Origin: JAENVU01 sp031422675
Lineage (GTDB): Bacteria; Actinomycetota; Acidimicrobiia; IMCC26256; JAENVU01
Direction of reading: 5' to 3'
Length of the DNA: 64,000 nucleotides
Assembly: GCA_031422675.1 (NCBI GenBank)
Contig: JANPMG010000008.1
Location: 1-64,000, forward strand
Under the pieces are notes generated by a model that ran no database searches, was not told where the DNA came from, and worked only from the letters and a program-made list of their open reading frames with translations. Both the position numbers and the translations under genes were made by a program. Below, piece after piece: positions 15,812-23,396 of the stretch (within the stretch, counting starts at the first letter, position 1; every line of letters starts with the position of its first letter).

Positions 15812-17680
15812 GTGAAATCGAGACTTTCGTCACGTGCCCTCGCCCGAACGAAGGCGGTCGCCGAGCCGCGGTGGTCCCCGGACGGGGTCCGGTTGGCGTG
15901 GCTGGAGTCCGCGGACGGCCGCAGTGATCTGCTGGTCGCGCCCGCCGACGGTTCCGGGCCCGCCGTGGTGGTGACCGCGGCCCATGCGCTCGGGCGGGTG
16001 GGTGCCTACCGGGGCGGGATGTGGTGTTGGCGGTCCGATGATTCCCTCGCGGTCGTGACTGCCGACGGCGCCCTCGCGGTCGTCGATGTGGACGGCACCA
16101 CGCTCACGGTGGTGCGCCACGACGGCGAGGCGGCCGCACCGGCGGCGTGGTCGGGCGGAGTGTTGTTCGCGTCGGAGCGAGCCGACGCACTCGACGTCGT
16201 CGAAGTATCCACCGAGGGTGACACCGTTGCGCCGGGCGGCCGGCGGTGGTCGGACGCCGATTTTGCGTGGGATCCCGCGGTGAGCCCGGACGGTGAGTTC
16301 GTGGCTTGGCACGAGTGGGACCTCGGTGCGATGTCGTGGACCGCGTCTCGGATCGTCGTCGCCCGGCGATCGGGTGGTCCGGCGCGCGTGGTCGCCGGCG
16401 GAGCCGGAATGTCGGTGGGACAGCCGCGTTTCTCGCCGGACGGTTCTCGGCTCGCGTACGTCTCCGACACCAGTGGATGGTGGAACGTGCACGTCGCCGC
16501 CGCCGACGGTACCGACGCGCGCCCGCTCCTGGCCGAGGATCACGACCACGCCGAGCCGGCGTGGGGGCCGGGGCAACGGTCATTCGCGTGGTCACCTGAC
16601 TCCGACGCGATCGCGGTGTGCCGCAACGAAGCCGGCTTCGGTCGGCTGATCGCGGTGACGCTCAACGGTGCGGTGACCGAACTCGCGAGGGGCTGGCATC
16701 ACGGCATCGACTGGGGAACCGGCGGTGTGGTCGCGGTGCGATCCGGCGCGAAGACGCCACCGCAGATCACCGTGTGCGAACCCGCCACCCGCCCGCGCCG
16801 GGCCGTGGCGCGCCGAGTTGTGGCGCGCGGGGCGCCCGCGGGACTCGAACTCGGGGCCGGCGAACCCACGCCGGTCACGTGGTCGCGCGACGGCGAGACG
16901 ATTCATGGGCTCCTCTATCCGCCGGACGCCGAGAGTGGGGACGGATCCGGCACGGAGACCGGCGAGGCGACCGGCGGGGCGCCGCCGATGATCGTCGACA
17001 TCCACGGCGGCCCCACGGGCCAGGCCACCGTTGCTTGGGACGGATGGCTGCGGTACTTCACGAATCGGGGCTGGGCGGTACTGCGCCCGAACCCGCGCGG
17101 TTCCACGGGATACGGCCGGACCTACGCCCAGAACCTGCGCGGCACGTGGGGTGATGCGGACGTGGAGGACGTGGGCGCGGGCATTCGGGCGGCCGGTGCG
17201 CGGGGCTGGTGCGACCCGAACCGCGTCGCCGTGGCCGGTGGCAGCTCGGGGGGATTGACCGCGCTCATGGTCGGCGCCCGATTTCCCGATCTGGTGCGGG
17301 CCGTCGTGTCCGCGTACGGCGTCACCGACCTCGTCGACCTGGCGGCGACGACCCACCGGATGGAGTCCCGATACCTCGACGAGTTGGTGGGCACTCTCCC
17401 CGACGATGCAGAACGGTTCCGCGCGCAGTCGCCGGTGACCTACGCGTCCGAGATGCGGGTGCCGCTGCTCGTCCTCCAAGGCGACGCCGACATCGTCGTC
17501 CCGCTTCGCCAGGCCGAGCTGCTCGTGGCCGCGGTTCGTGACGCGGGCGGCCAGGTGGAGAATCACGTCTATCCGGGGGAAGGTCACGGATGGTCGAAGA
17601 TCGAGACCGTGCAGGACGAGTTGGAGCGGACCGCCGATTTTCTGGACCGGTGGGTCGCGAATGGCGGTGAAGCGTCGTGA
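15812..17680 (+). CDS. S9-family prolyl oligopeptidase / acylaminoacyl-peptidase-like
   Basis: About 622 residues: an N-terminal beta-propeller with repeated strands such as AEPRWSPDGVRLAWLES and GQPRFSPDGSRLAYVSD, then an alpha/beta hydrolase domain. The nucleophile is Ser479 in GGSSGG. The acid lies in GDADIVVP and the His in GEGHGW, and PNPRGSTGYG is the family element before the active site. There is no signal peptide, so it is likely cytoplasmic. The alpha/beta hydrolase gene overlaps its stop by four bases. Confidence 0.9.
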   Translation: MKSRLSSRALARTKAVAEPRWSPDGVRLAWLESADGRSDLLVAPADGSGPAVVVTAAHALGRVGAYRGGMWCWRSDDSLAVVTADGALAVVDVDGTTLTVVRHDGEAAAPAAWSGGVLFASERADALDVVEVSTEGDTVAPGGRRWSDADFAWDPAVSPDGEFVAWHEWDLGAMSWTASRIVVARRSGGPARVVAGGAGMSVGQPRFSPDGSRLAYVSDTSGWWNVHVAAADGTDARPLLAEDHDHAEPAWGPGQRSFAWSPDSDAIAVCRNEAGFGRLIAVTLNGAVTELARGWHHGIDWGTGGVVAVRSGAKTPPQITVCEPATRPRRAVARRVVARGAPAGLELGAGEPTPVTWSRDGETIHGLLYPPDAESGDGSGTETGEATGGAPPMIVDIHGGPTGQATVAWDGWLRYFTNRGWAVLRPNPRGSTGYGRTYAQNLRGTWGDADVEDVGAGIRAAGARGWCDPNRVAVAGGSSGGLTALMVGARFPDLVRAVVSAYGVTDLVDLAATTHRMESRYLDELVGTLPDDAERFRAQSPVTYASEMRVPLLVLQGDADIVVPLRQAELLVAAVRDAGGQVENHVYPGEGHGWSKIETVQDELERTADFLDRWVANGGEAS

Positions 17681-18336
17681 AACTCGAGTACGCGTACCGG
17701 GGACCAAAACGCGGCGTCACCACGGTGACCGACCGGGCCGTGCTGCTCGCCCACGGCGCCGGCGCGGACATGCACGCCGCCACCCTCACAACGTTCACCG
17801 ACGCGTTGAGCGCCGCCGGGATTCCGAGTCTGCGATTCCAGTATCCGTATCGCACTGCGGGCAAGAAGGTCCCCGATCGTCCGGCGGTCCTGCTCGATGC
17901 CACCCGGTGCGCGGTGAAGGAGTTGGCCCGGCGCACGAAGTTGCCCACCAGCCGACTCGTGATCGGCGGGCGGTCGATGGGTGGCCGGTACGCGTCGATG
18001 GTCGCCGCCGACCCCGACGATCCGGTGCGCTGCCTCGGCCTCGTGCTCCTCGGTTACCCCCTTCACGCGATGGGCAAGCCGGAGCAGGAACGCCGTGATC
18101 ATTTTCCGCGGCTCACCATGCCGGTGCTGTTCGTCAGCGGCACCCGGGATTCGCTGGCATCGAAGCCGGCGTTGACGAAGGCCGCGCGCCACGTTTCGGG
18201 CCCGCGCGAGTTCCACTGGATCGAGACCGCCGACCACGGGTTCAAGCCCTTGAAGTCCAGCGGCCTCACCGTCGACGCGGCGTTGGCGACGGCGGCGGCC
18301 GCAGTCACGCAGTGGGTCCGGGACCTCCCTGCGTAG
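17677..18336 (+). CDS. Alpha/beta hydrolase, Tex30/dienelactone-hydrolase-like
   Basis: A 219-residue single-domain hydrolase with the oxyanion motif LLAHGAGADMH, nucleophile elbow GGRSMGG (Ser), acid in VLFVSGTRD and His in TADHGF. It resembles the KANL3/Tex30 group of small alpha/beta hydrolases of unknown substrate. GTG 17677 overlaps the upstream peptidase stop (GTGA), so the two are coupled and probably share a regulatory signal. Confidence 0.82.
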   Translation: MKLEYAYRGPKRGVTTVTDRAVLLAHGAGADMHAATLTTFTDALSAAGIPSLRFQYPYRTAGKKVPDRPAVLLDATRCAVKELARRTKLPTSRLVIGGRSMGGRYASMVAADPDDPVRCLGLVLLGYPLHAMGKPEQERRDHFPRLTMPVLFVSGTRDSLASKPALTKAARHVSGPREFHWIETADHGFKPLKSSGLTVDAALATAAAAVTQWVRDLPA

Positions 18337-18383
18337 TCCCGTCGAGTCGGATGCTTGGGACCACGGTTGAGTCCTCGGCTCGA

Positions 18384-18389
18384 TAGTCT
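18384..18389 (+). promoter_or_regulatory. -10 hexamer TAGTCT of the DUF3039 gene
   Basis: Seven bases before GTG 18397, which supports that start over the in-frame TTG 18355 and ATG 18421. Confidence 0.5.
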
Positions 18390-18396
18390 CGGACGC

Positions 18397-18690
18397 GTGA
18401 CTGCCCCGATCACTGCTCCGATGACTGCGACGACCACGACCCCGACGTTCGCGCCGACGATCGCCCCCGGCGACGCGCCCGTCGAGTCGCCGTCCCGGCC
18501 GATCAGCGACGACGGTGATCACGACCGGTACGCGCATTACGCGCGGAAGAACGACGTGACCCGCGCCTACGTGACGGGCGAGGCCATCGTCGCGTTGTGC
18601 GGCAAGAAGTGGACGCCGACGCGGGATCCGAAGGGCTATCCCATCTGCCCCACGTGCAAGGAACGAAAAGAAGCGGGCTGGAGTCTCTAG
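18397..18690 (+). CDS. DUF3039 family protein
   Basis: A 97-residue protein with a Thr/Pro-rich, probably disordered N-terminal third and a conserved C-terminal half: DHDRYAHYARKNDVTRA, then ALCGKKWTPTRDP and YPICPTCKERKE. The Cys in ALCGK and the CPTC pair look like a small zinc site. The family is nearly confined to actinobacteria and has no known function. The next gene, a class III cyclase, begins two bases after the stop. Confidence 0.8.
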   Translation: MTAPITAPMTATTTTPTFAPTIAPGDAPVESPSRPISDDGDHDRYAHYARKNDVTRAYVTGEAIVALCGKKWTPTRDPKGYPICPTCKERKEAGWSL

Positions 18691-18691
18691 C

Positions 18692-19219
18692 GTGCGCGTT
18701 CCTCGCGCGTTTGCATTCGTCGACCTCTCGGGTTTCACGCGCTTCACCGACCTGCATGGTGACGACGAGGCGGTCGCAGTCCTCACCCAGTTCCGCTCCG
18801 AGCTGCGCGCCACCGCATCGGATTTCGGGGTGCGGATCGCGAAGTGGCTCGGGGACGGCGCGATGTTGGTGTCGGTCGACACCGTCACGCTCGTCGAGGC
18901 CACGGTGACGCTGGCCGATCACTTCTCCACCGCCGGCTTGCTTCCGCTGCGCGCCGGCCTGGCCGCCGGTGACGTGATCCTGTTCGAAGGTGACGATTAC
19001 ACCGGGGGCGCGATCAACCTGGCGGCCCGGCTCTGCGACCTCGCGCAACCGCTCGAAGTCCTGGCCACGATGGACGTCGGTGACCAGGCGCCCGATGGCA
19101 TCGCCGCGATGCCGGCCGGAACCCACCTGATCCCGGGACTCGCGGTCCCGGTGGAAGTCGTCCGGCTGGTCCACGCGTCGCGCTTCGAGGTCACCGGGGA
19201 GACGCCGCTGCCGCGGTGA
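18692..19219 (+). CDS. Stand-alone class III adenylate/guanylate cyclase domain
   Basis: A 175-residue single catalytic domain. Metal-binding Asp residues are Asp11 (FVDLSGFT) and Asp55 (KWLGDGAML), the base-selecting Lys is Lys51, and the transition-state Asn and Arg are Asn109 and Arg113 in DDYTGGAINLAARL. All key positions look intact, so an active cyclase is likely after homodimerisation. It has no sensor or membrane domain. GTG 18692 begins two bases after the DUF3039 stop. cAMP is more likely than cGMP from the Lys, but this is an inference. Confidence 0.8.
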   Translation: MRVPRAFAFVDLSGFTRFTDLHGDDEAVAVLTQFRSELRATASDFGVRIAKWLGDGAMLVSVDTVTLVEATVTLADHFSTAGLLPLRAGLAAGDVILFEGDDYTGGAINLAARLCDLAQPLEVLATMDVGDQAPDGIAAMPAGTHLIPGLAVPVEVVRLVHASRFEVTGETPLPR

Positions 19220-19220
19220 C

Positions 19221-19226
19221 TACCCT
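19221..19226 (+). promoter_or_regulatory. -10 hexamer TACCCT of the crotonase gene
   Basis: Directly after the cyclase stop and eight bases before ATG 19235. Confidence 0.5.
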
Positions 19227-19234
19227 TCGGGACG

Positions 19235-20065
19235 ATGAAAACTGACTGGAACACCCTGCAGATCGAGCGCGACGGAAACGTCGCCACCCTCACCCTCGAC
19301 CGGCCCGACAAGCTCAACTGCTTCACCATCGAGATGTGGCGGGAGCTCCGGGAGCTGGGCCAGGGATTGGTGGCCGACCCGGGCGAGATCCGCGCCTTGA
19401 TCGTCGTCGGCGCCGGCCGCGCCTTCTCGAGCGGTATCGACACGTCGGTATTCGCGGGCGGGAACCAGGACAGCATCGCTGGCGGACCCGACGCCGGGAC
19501 GCGGCACTCGAACCCGATGGTCGACGGCATCATGCGCACCCAGGAAGCTTTCTCGTGGCTCGAGGACGCGCCGTTCGCAACCATCGCGGCCGCCCGGGGG
19601 TACGCGCTCGGCGCCGGCCTCCAGATCGCGCTCGCGTGCGACATTCGGATCTTCGCGCACGGCATCAGCGTCGGACTGTTGGAACACAAGTACGGGATCA
19701 TCCCGGACCTCGGTGGCACCCAACGGCTTCCGCGCATCGTCGGGGTCGGGAAGGCGAAGGAGATGATCTTCACCGCGGCCCGGATCGACGGCGAGGAATC
19801 CTTCCGCATCGGGCTGTGCGAACAGCTCGTCTCCGACGAGGAGCTGGAACGTTCGGCGATGAAGTTGGCCCGACGCATCGCCGCGCAGCCTCCGCTGGCG
19901 GTCCGCCAGGCCAAGCACGCGGTGAACACCGGATTCGATCTGGCCATGGCCGACGGCCTGCGTGTGGAGGCGGAAGCGCAGAGCGTCTGCCTCCCGTCGA
20001 ACGACATGAAGGAAGCGATCACCGCATTCGTCGAGGGTCGCGAGCCGGTCTACCGCGGGGAGTAG
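19235..20065 (+). CDS. Crotonase-family enzyme, possibly an enoyl-CoA isomerase
   Basis: This 276-residue crotonase has the CoA-binding SSGID region and the oxyanion strand AARGYALGAG. In enoyl-CoA hydratase two glutamates are catalytic. Here the first position is Gln130 (GAGLQIALACD), while the second is kept as Glu150 (LLEHKYGIIPD). Asp158 in IIPDLGGTQRLP aligns with the Asp used by dienoyl-CoA isomerase. An isomerase or another crotonase reaction is therefore more likely than simple hydration. It is transcribed alone. Confidence 0.8.
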   Translation: MKTDWNTLQIERDGNVATLTLDRPDKLNCFTIEMWRELRELGQGLVADPGEIRALIVVGAGRAFSSGIDTSVFAGGNQDSIAGGPDAGTRHSNPMVDGIMRTQEAFSWLEDAPFATIAAARGYALGAGLQIALACDIRIFAHGISVGLLEHKYGIIPDLGGTQRLPRIVGVGKAKEMIFTAARIDGEESFRIGLCEQLVSDEELERSAMKLARRIAAQPPLAVRQAKHAVNTGFDLAMADGLRVEAEAQSVCLPSNDMKEAITAFVEGREPVYRGE

Positions 20066-20082
20066 CCGGTCGACCACGCGCA

Positions 20083-20646
20083 TCACCGAGCGCGACCGCG
20101 CGCCCACGGGCCGCGCTCGAGGCGCCACTGGCAGTCGATCCCGATCTCGCCGCTCGCGGTGATTGGACGGGGCGTCTCGGCGATCAGTTCGAAGCCCAGG
20201 GCTTCGGGGACGCCGCGGCTCGCGACGTTCGCCCGATCGTGGTGGATGTCGACCGCGTTGATGCCGGGAGTTGCGAACGCGGCGTCGGTGAGCATCGTTG
20301 CGGCTTCGCGGGCGATGCCCCGGCGCACGTGGTCGACATGGACCCAGTAGCCGATGTCCAACGTGTCCTGATCGCTTCGGCGATGCAGGCCGGTGCCGCC
20401 GACCACGAGATCATCGGCGAAAATTCCGAGGATCACATCGCCACCCGCAGCCCAATCGGCGTTGCACTGTTCGATCCAGGCGGCGCGGGTGGATTCCTCC
20501 ACGGGTTCGGCCGCAATCCAGGGCATCCACGGGCGGAGATGGTCGATGCTGACTCGGATCGCCGCAGCCAGTGCGGGAACGTCGCTCGTCTGCCACCGAC
20601 GCAGGGTGATCCGCTCCGAACGCAACTCGTCGACGATCCGGTCCAT
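20083..20646 (-). CDS. GNAT N-acetyltransferase, RimJ/RimL type
   Basis: A 187-residue GNAT protein with an N-terminal LRSERITLRRWQTSDVPALA, a central DIGYWVHVDHVRRGIAREAATMLTD that carries the acetyl-CoA pyrophosphate loop (VRRGIA), and a C-terminal NVASRGVPEALGFELIAETP, the usual N-x-x-S-x-x-x-x-E-x-x-GF element with Pro in place of the usual Lys. The family acetylates ribosomal protein N-termini or small molecules; the target here is unknown. It converges with the crotonase gene. Confidence 0.88.
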   Translation of the reverse strand: MDRIVDELRSERITLRRWQTSDVPALAAAIRVSIDHLRPWMPWIAAEPVEESTRAAWIEQCNADWAAGGDVILGIFADDLVVGGTGLHRRSDQDTLDIGYWVHVDHVRRGIAREAATMLTDAAFATPGINAVDIHHDRANVASRGVPEALGFELIAETPRPITASGEIGIDCQWRLERGPWARGRAR

Positions 20647-20697
20647 GCCACCGCATTGTCGCGGAGTTCGCCCGGCGACCCGTTCGTATTTGTCGTG

Positions 20698-21570
20698 CTA
20701 CCGCAAGATGTTGACGGCGCGAGCGATCACGAGCGCGACGGTCATGAGTGACACCGCCGATTGGCCGAGCATCGTCAGCTTCGCCCAGTGCGCGAGGGGC
20801 ATGACGTCGGTCGGGCTGAACGCGGTCGCGTTGGTGAACGAGAGATAGAGGTAGTCCACGAAATGTGGCTCCCACCCCGGGGGCGCGAACGTGGGCTCGG
20901 TCATCTGGGGGAACAGGAAGTCGGGATACGGGTCCGTGCCGCGCGCCCGAGCCGCCGGTCCGCCGCGATCGAACTCCCAGTACAGGACACCGAACACGAT
21001 CATGTTGGTGGACCAGATCGCGGCTCCGGTGAGGAGCAGAGTCTCGGGGGTACGGATGCCGGTGCCGTTCACGAGGTCCACAATGAGCCGACCCGCCGAG
21101 ATCGCGTTGCCGATGCTGATCACCGCGAGCAGTGCGAACGCGATCGGCCGGAGCCGACGCGAGTTCGCGTCGACGCGCATTGGATTCACCAGGAATACCG
21201 CGAGCAGCAGTGCCGACGCCACGCCCGGGACCAACCAACGGGGGTGGATTGCGATGCTGCTCGGGAGGACCGCGATCAGCGTGATGGCCACCGCCATTGT
21301 GACCGTCACGGGGATACGGGATTCGACGCTCGTCACCTGTTGCCACGCCGGACCGGCCATGCCGCCGACGGCGCGCAGCGCGTCCTTCCCCGGCCGCAGG
21401 ACCGGACCCAGCAACCGCTCGATCTGGTCCAGCCGGTGGTCCATGGCCTCGGGCGGCTCGACCGGTTCGCCGGGCGTGCCGGTCTCGCCGGGTTCGTCAG
21501 GTCGGCCGGGTGTGCCGGTCTCGCCGGCTTGGTCGGGTTCGCCGGGTCGGTCGGGTCCGGATTGGTCCAT
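20698..21570 (-). CDS. Membrane protein with potassium-channel-like but altered pore segment
   Basis: This 290-residue protein starts at ATG 21570. Residues 1-42 are Gly/Pro/Glu-rich with the unit GETGTPG twice. About five hydrophobic segments follow (near 86-105, 111-129, 141-160, 177-199 and 268-288). The last part, LYLSFTNATAFSPTD (241-255) then a hydrophobic helix, has the layout of the pore loop and second helix of two-helix K+ channels (SFxxxTTVGYGD), but the filter TVGYGD is replaced by AFSPTD. It is probably not a potassium channel. DUF1345-like is another reading. Confidence 0.55.
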   Translation of the reverse strand: MDQSGPDRPGEPDQAGETGTPGRPDEPGETGTPGEPVEPPEAMDHRLDQIERLLGPVLRPGKDALRAVGGMAGPAWQQVTSVESRIPVTVTMAVAITLIAVLPSSIAIHPRWLVPGVASALLLAVFLVNPMRVDANSRRLRPIAFALLAVISIGNAISAGRLIVDLVNGTGIRTPETLLLTGAAIWSTNMIVFGVLYWEFDRGGPAARARGTDPYPDFLFPQMTEPTFAPPGWEPHFVDYLYLSFTNATAFSPTDVMPLAHWAKLTMLGQSAVSLMTVALVIARAVNILR

Positions 21571-21601
21571 GGGGAACAGTTTGGCGGCCCGGCCCGGCCG
21601 G

Positions 21602-21607
21602 TACCCT
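21602..21607 (+). promoter_or_regulatory. -10 hexamer TACCCT of murA
   Basis: Six bases before GTG 21614, within the 43-base divergent region shared with the membrane protein gene. Confidence 0.55.
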
Positions 21608-21613
21608 GATCTG

Positions 21614-22888
21614 GTGGATGCAGTGCGAGTGCGGCCGTCGGGACCGCTGCACGGAACCATCAAGGTTTCCGGTGCGACCAAGAACTCGGGACTGAAGCAA
21701 CTCGCGGCGGCGCTGCTCGCGTCCGGTGTGACCCACGTGCGCAATCTGCCCCGCGTCCGGGATCTCGATGTGATGCTCGACGTGCTCCGCGCCGTGGGCG
21801 CCACCGTCGAGTGGACCGGTGACGAGGAGCTCATCATCGATACCACGGGTCCGCTCCAACCCGAGGCACCGTACGAGCTGGTCCGGCAGATGCGCGCGTC
21901 GATCAATGTGCTCGGTCCGTTGCTCGCCCGCTGTGGTGAAGCGCGAGTGGCGCTCCCGGGCGGAGACAACATTGGGAGCCGTCGGCTCGACATGCACTTC
22001 CGGGGTCTTGAAGCAATGGGGGCCGAGCTCACCGTCGAGCACGGGTTCGTGAACGCGCGCTGCCACGCGCTGTGCGGCGCCCGGATCGTGCTCGAATTTC
22101 CGAGCGTCGGAGCAACCGAGAATCTGCTCACCGCCGCGGTGCTCGCCAAGGGCGAGACCGTGATCGAGAACGCGGCGCGCGAACCCGAGATCACGGACCT
22201 CACCGCGTTCCTGAACCGGATGGGTGCGCACGTGTTGGGTGCGGGAACGAGCACCATCACCGTCGAAGGCGTGGAGGAACTCGTCGCGGCGGACACCGAG
22301 ATCATGGGTGACCGGATCGAGGCGGGGACCTTCCTCATGGCCTGTGGGATCGCCGGCGGTGAGATCACCCTCACGGGGGTTCGGCTCGAACATCTCGAGA
22401 TGGTGGGCGTGAAGCTCGGCGACATGGGGATGCGGGTCTCACCCACTCCCGACGGCATCTGGGCCCAGGCCGTGGAGCCCTTGCACGCCGTCGACATCGC
22501 GACGCTGCCGTATCCCGGCTTCGCCACCGACTTCATGCCGATGGCCGTCGCCGCACTCGCGGTGAGCGAGGGGACCGGCATCGTCACCGAGAACGTGTTC
22601 GACAATCGACTCGCGTTCGTCGAGGAACTGGCGCGCATGGGTGCCGACATCCGCCATGAGGGTCGCCACGCGGTGGTCCGGGGTCGGCCGCGCCTCTCGG
22701 GTGCCCCGGTCCGCGCCTTCGACGTGCGGGCCGGCGCGGCGCTCGCGCTCGCCGGGATGATGGCCGAGGGCGAGACCGTCATCGACGATTGGTTCCACGT
22801 GGAGCGCGGCTATCCCGATCTGGTGGGCGCGCTGGCAAGCCTCGGCGCCGACATCACGGGTTTGCCTGCTCGTCCGGCTTCACCCTGA
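21614..22888 (+). CDS. murA: UDP-GlcNAc enolpyruvyl transferase, Asp at the Cys site
   Basis: This 424-residue enzyme transfers enolpyruvate from PEP to UDP-GlcNAc, the first committed step of peptidoglycan synthesis. Lys23-Asn24 in SGATKN contact substrate. The active-site loop reads ALPGGDNIGSRRLDMH, with Asp118 where E. coli has Cys115, which is the target of fosfomycin. The same Asp occurs in mycobacteria and is known to make MurA insensitive. GTG 21614 is chosen because TACCCT lies six bases upstream and the length then fits. The frame is open far upstream but would overlap the divergent gene. Confidence 0.95.
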   Translation: MDAVRVRPSGPLHGTIKVSGATKNSGLKQLAAALLASGVTHVRNLPRVRDLDVMLDVLRAVGATVEWTGDEELIIDTTGPLQPEAPYELVRQMRASINVLGPLLARCGEARVALPGGDNIGSRRLDMHFRGLEAMGAELTVEHGFVNARCHALCGARIVLEFPSVGATENLLTAAVLAKGETVIENAAREPEITDLTAFLNRMGAHVLGAGTSTITVEGVEELVAADTEIMGDRIEAGTFLMACGIAGGEITLTGVRLEHLEMVGVKLGDMGMRVSPTPDGIWAQAVEPLHAVDIATLPYPGFATDFMPMAVAALAVSEGTGIVTENVFDNRLAFVEELARMGADIRHEGRHAVVRGRPRLSGAPVRAFDVRAGAALALAGMMAEGETVIDDWFHVERGYPDLVGALASLGADITGLPARPASP

Positions 22889-23139
22889 CGCTCGTGCGGC
22901 CGCTCGGCGCTCAATCGCTGGGACGCCTCCCGAGCTGCTCGCTTCGCTCGGTGCGGGTCGAGTCCTGTTGGCGCAGTTCACATCCGACTCGCGGAAGCCG
23001 AGAGCCGTAGCGAAGCGGAGGCGCACAGCTCCGGAGGGAGCCCACGAGACCTCCGCGTCCCTTGGCAAGCGACCGTAGGAGCAAGAAGGAAGGGAATGTC
23101 CCGGGTATCGTCGGTGTTCCCACCGTTCGGAGGTTCCTG
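22889..23139. other. Non-coding spacer rich in inverted GAGC/GCTC words
   Basis: These 251 bases hold no credible gene. The left part has GCTC-type words (CGAGCTGCTCGCTTCGCTCG, 22931-22950) and the right part GAGC/GGAG-type words (AAGCGGAGGCGCACAGCTCC, 23014-23033), so long imperfect foldback is possible. In word content it resembles the atpA-atpG spacer and the spacer at 60354. The last bases contain the Shine-Dalgarno GGAGG of the next gene. Confidence 0.5.
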
Positions 23140-23388
23140 ATGCCCACTGACACCCCCACCGACACGCGAGAAGACGGCGTGCTCGAAGCGATCGACGCGA
23201 TTCGCCCGGCGCTCCAGGCCGACGGCGGTGACATCGTCTTCAAGCACATCGACGATGCCGGAGTCGTGCACGTGGAACTCGTCGGCGCGTGTGGAACGTG
23301 TCCGGTGTCGACGATGACGCTCAAGGCCGGCGTCGAGCGCATCATCATGGACCGCGTTCCGGGCATCACCGAAGTCGTCGCCGACTGA
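23140..23388 (+). CDS. NifU C-terminal-domain Fe-S protein
   Basis: An 82-residue protein consisting of only the NifU/NfuA C-terminal domain: VLEAIDAIRPALQADGGDIVF, then the cluster-binding GACGTCPVS with the CxxC pair, and ITEVV at the end. Such proteins carry and deliver Fe-S clusters. The frame is open to 23062, but ATG 23140 has GGAGG at 23129-23133 and begins with a short Thr/Asp-rich leader. The MeaB-like GTPase starts eight bases after the stop. Confidence 0.88.
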   Translation: MPTDTPTDTREDGVLEAIDAIRPALQADGGDIVFKHIDDAGVVHVELVGACGTCPVSTMTLKAGVERIIMDRVPGITEVVAD

Positions 23389-23396
23389 CGCCTTCC

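Noticed and set aside
15907..15918. Further copy of the GC palindrome inside the S9 peptidase gene
   Set aside because: Only the inner GTCCGCGGAC matches; flanking ACGCGT arms are missing, so chance in GC-rich coding DNA is enough.
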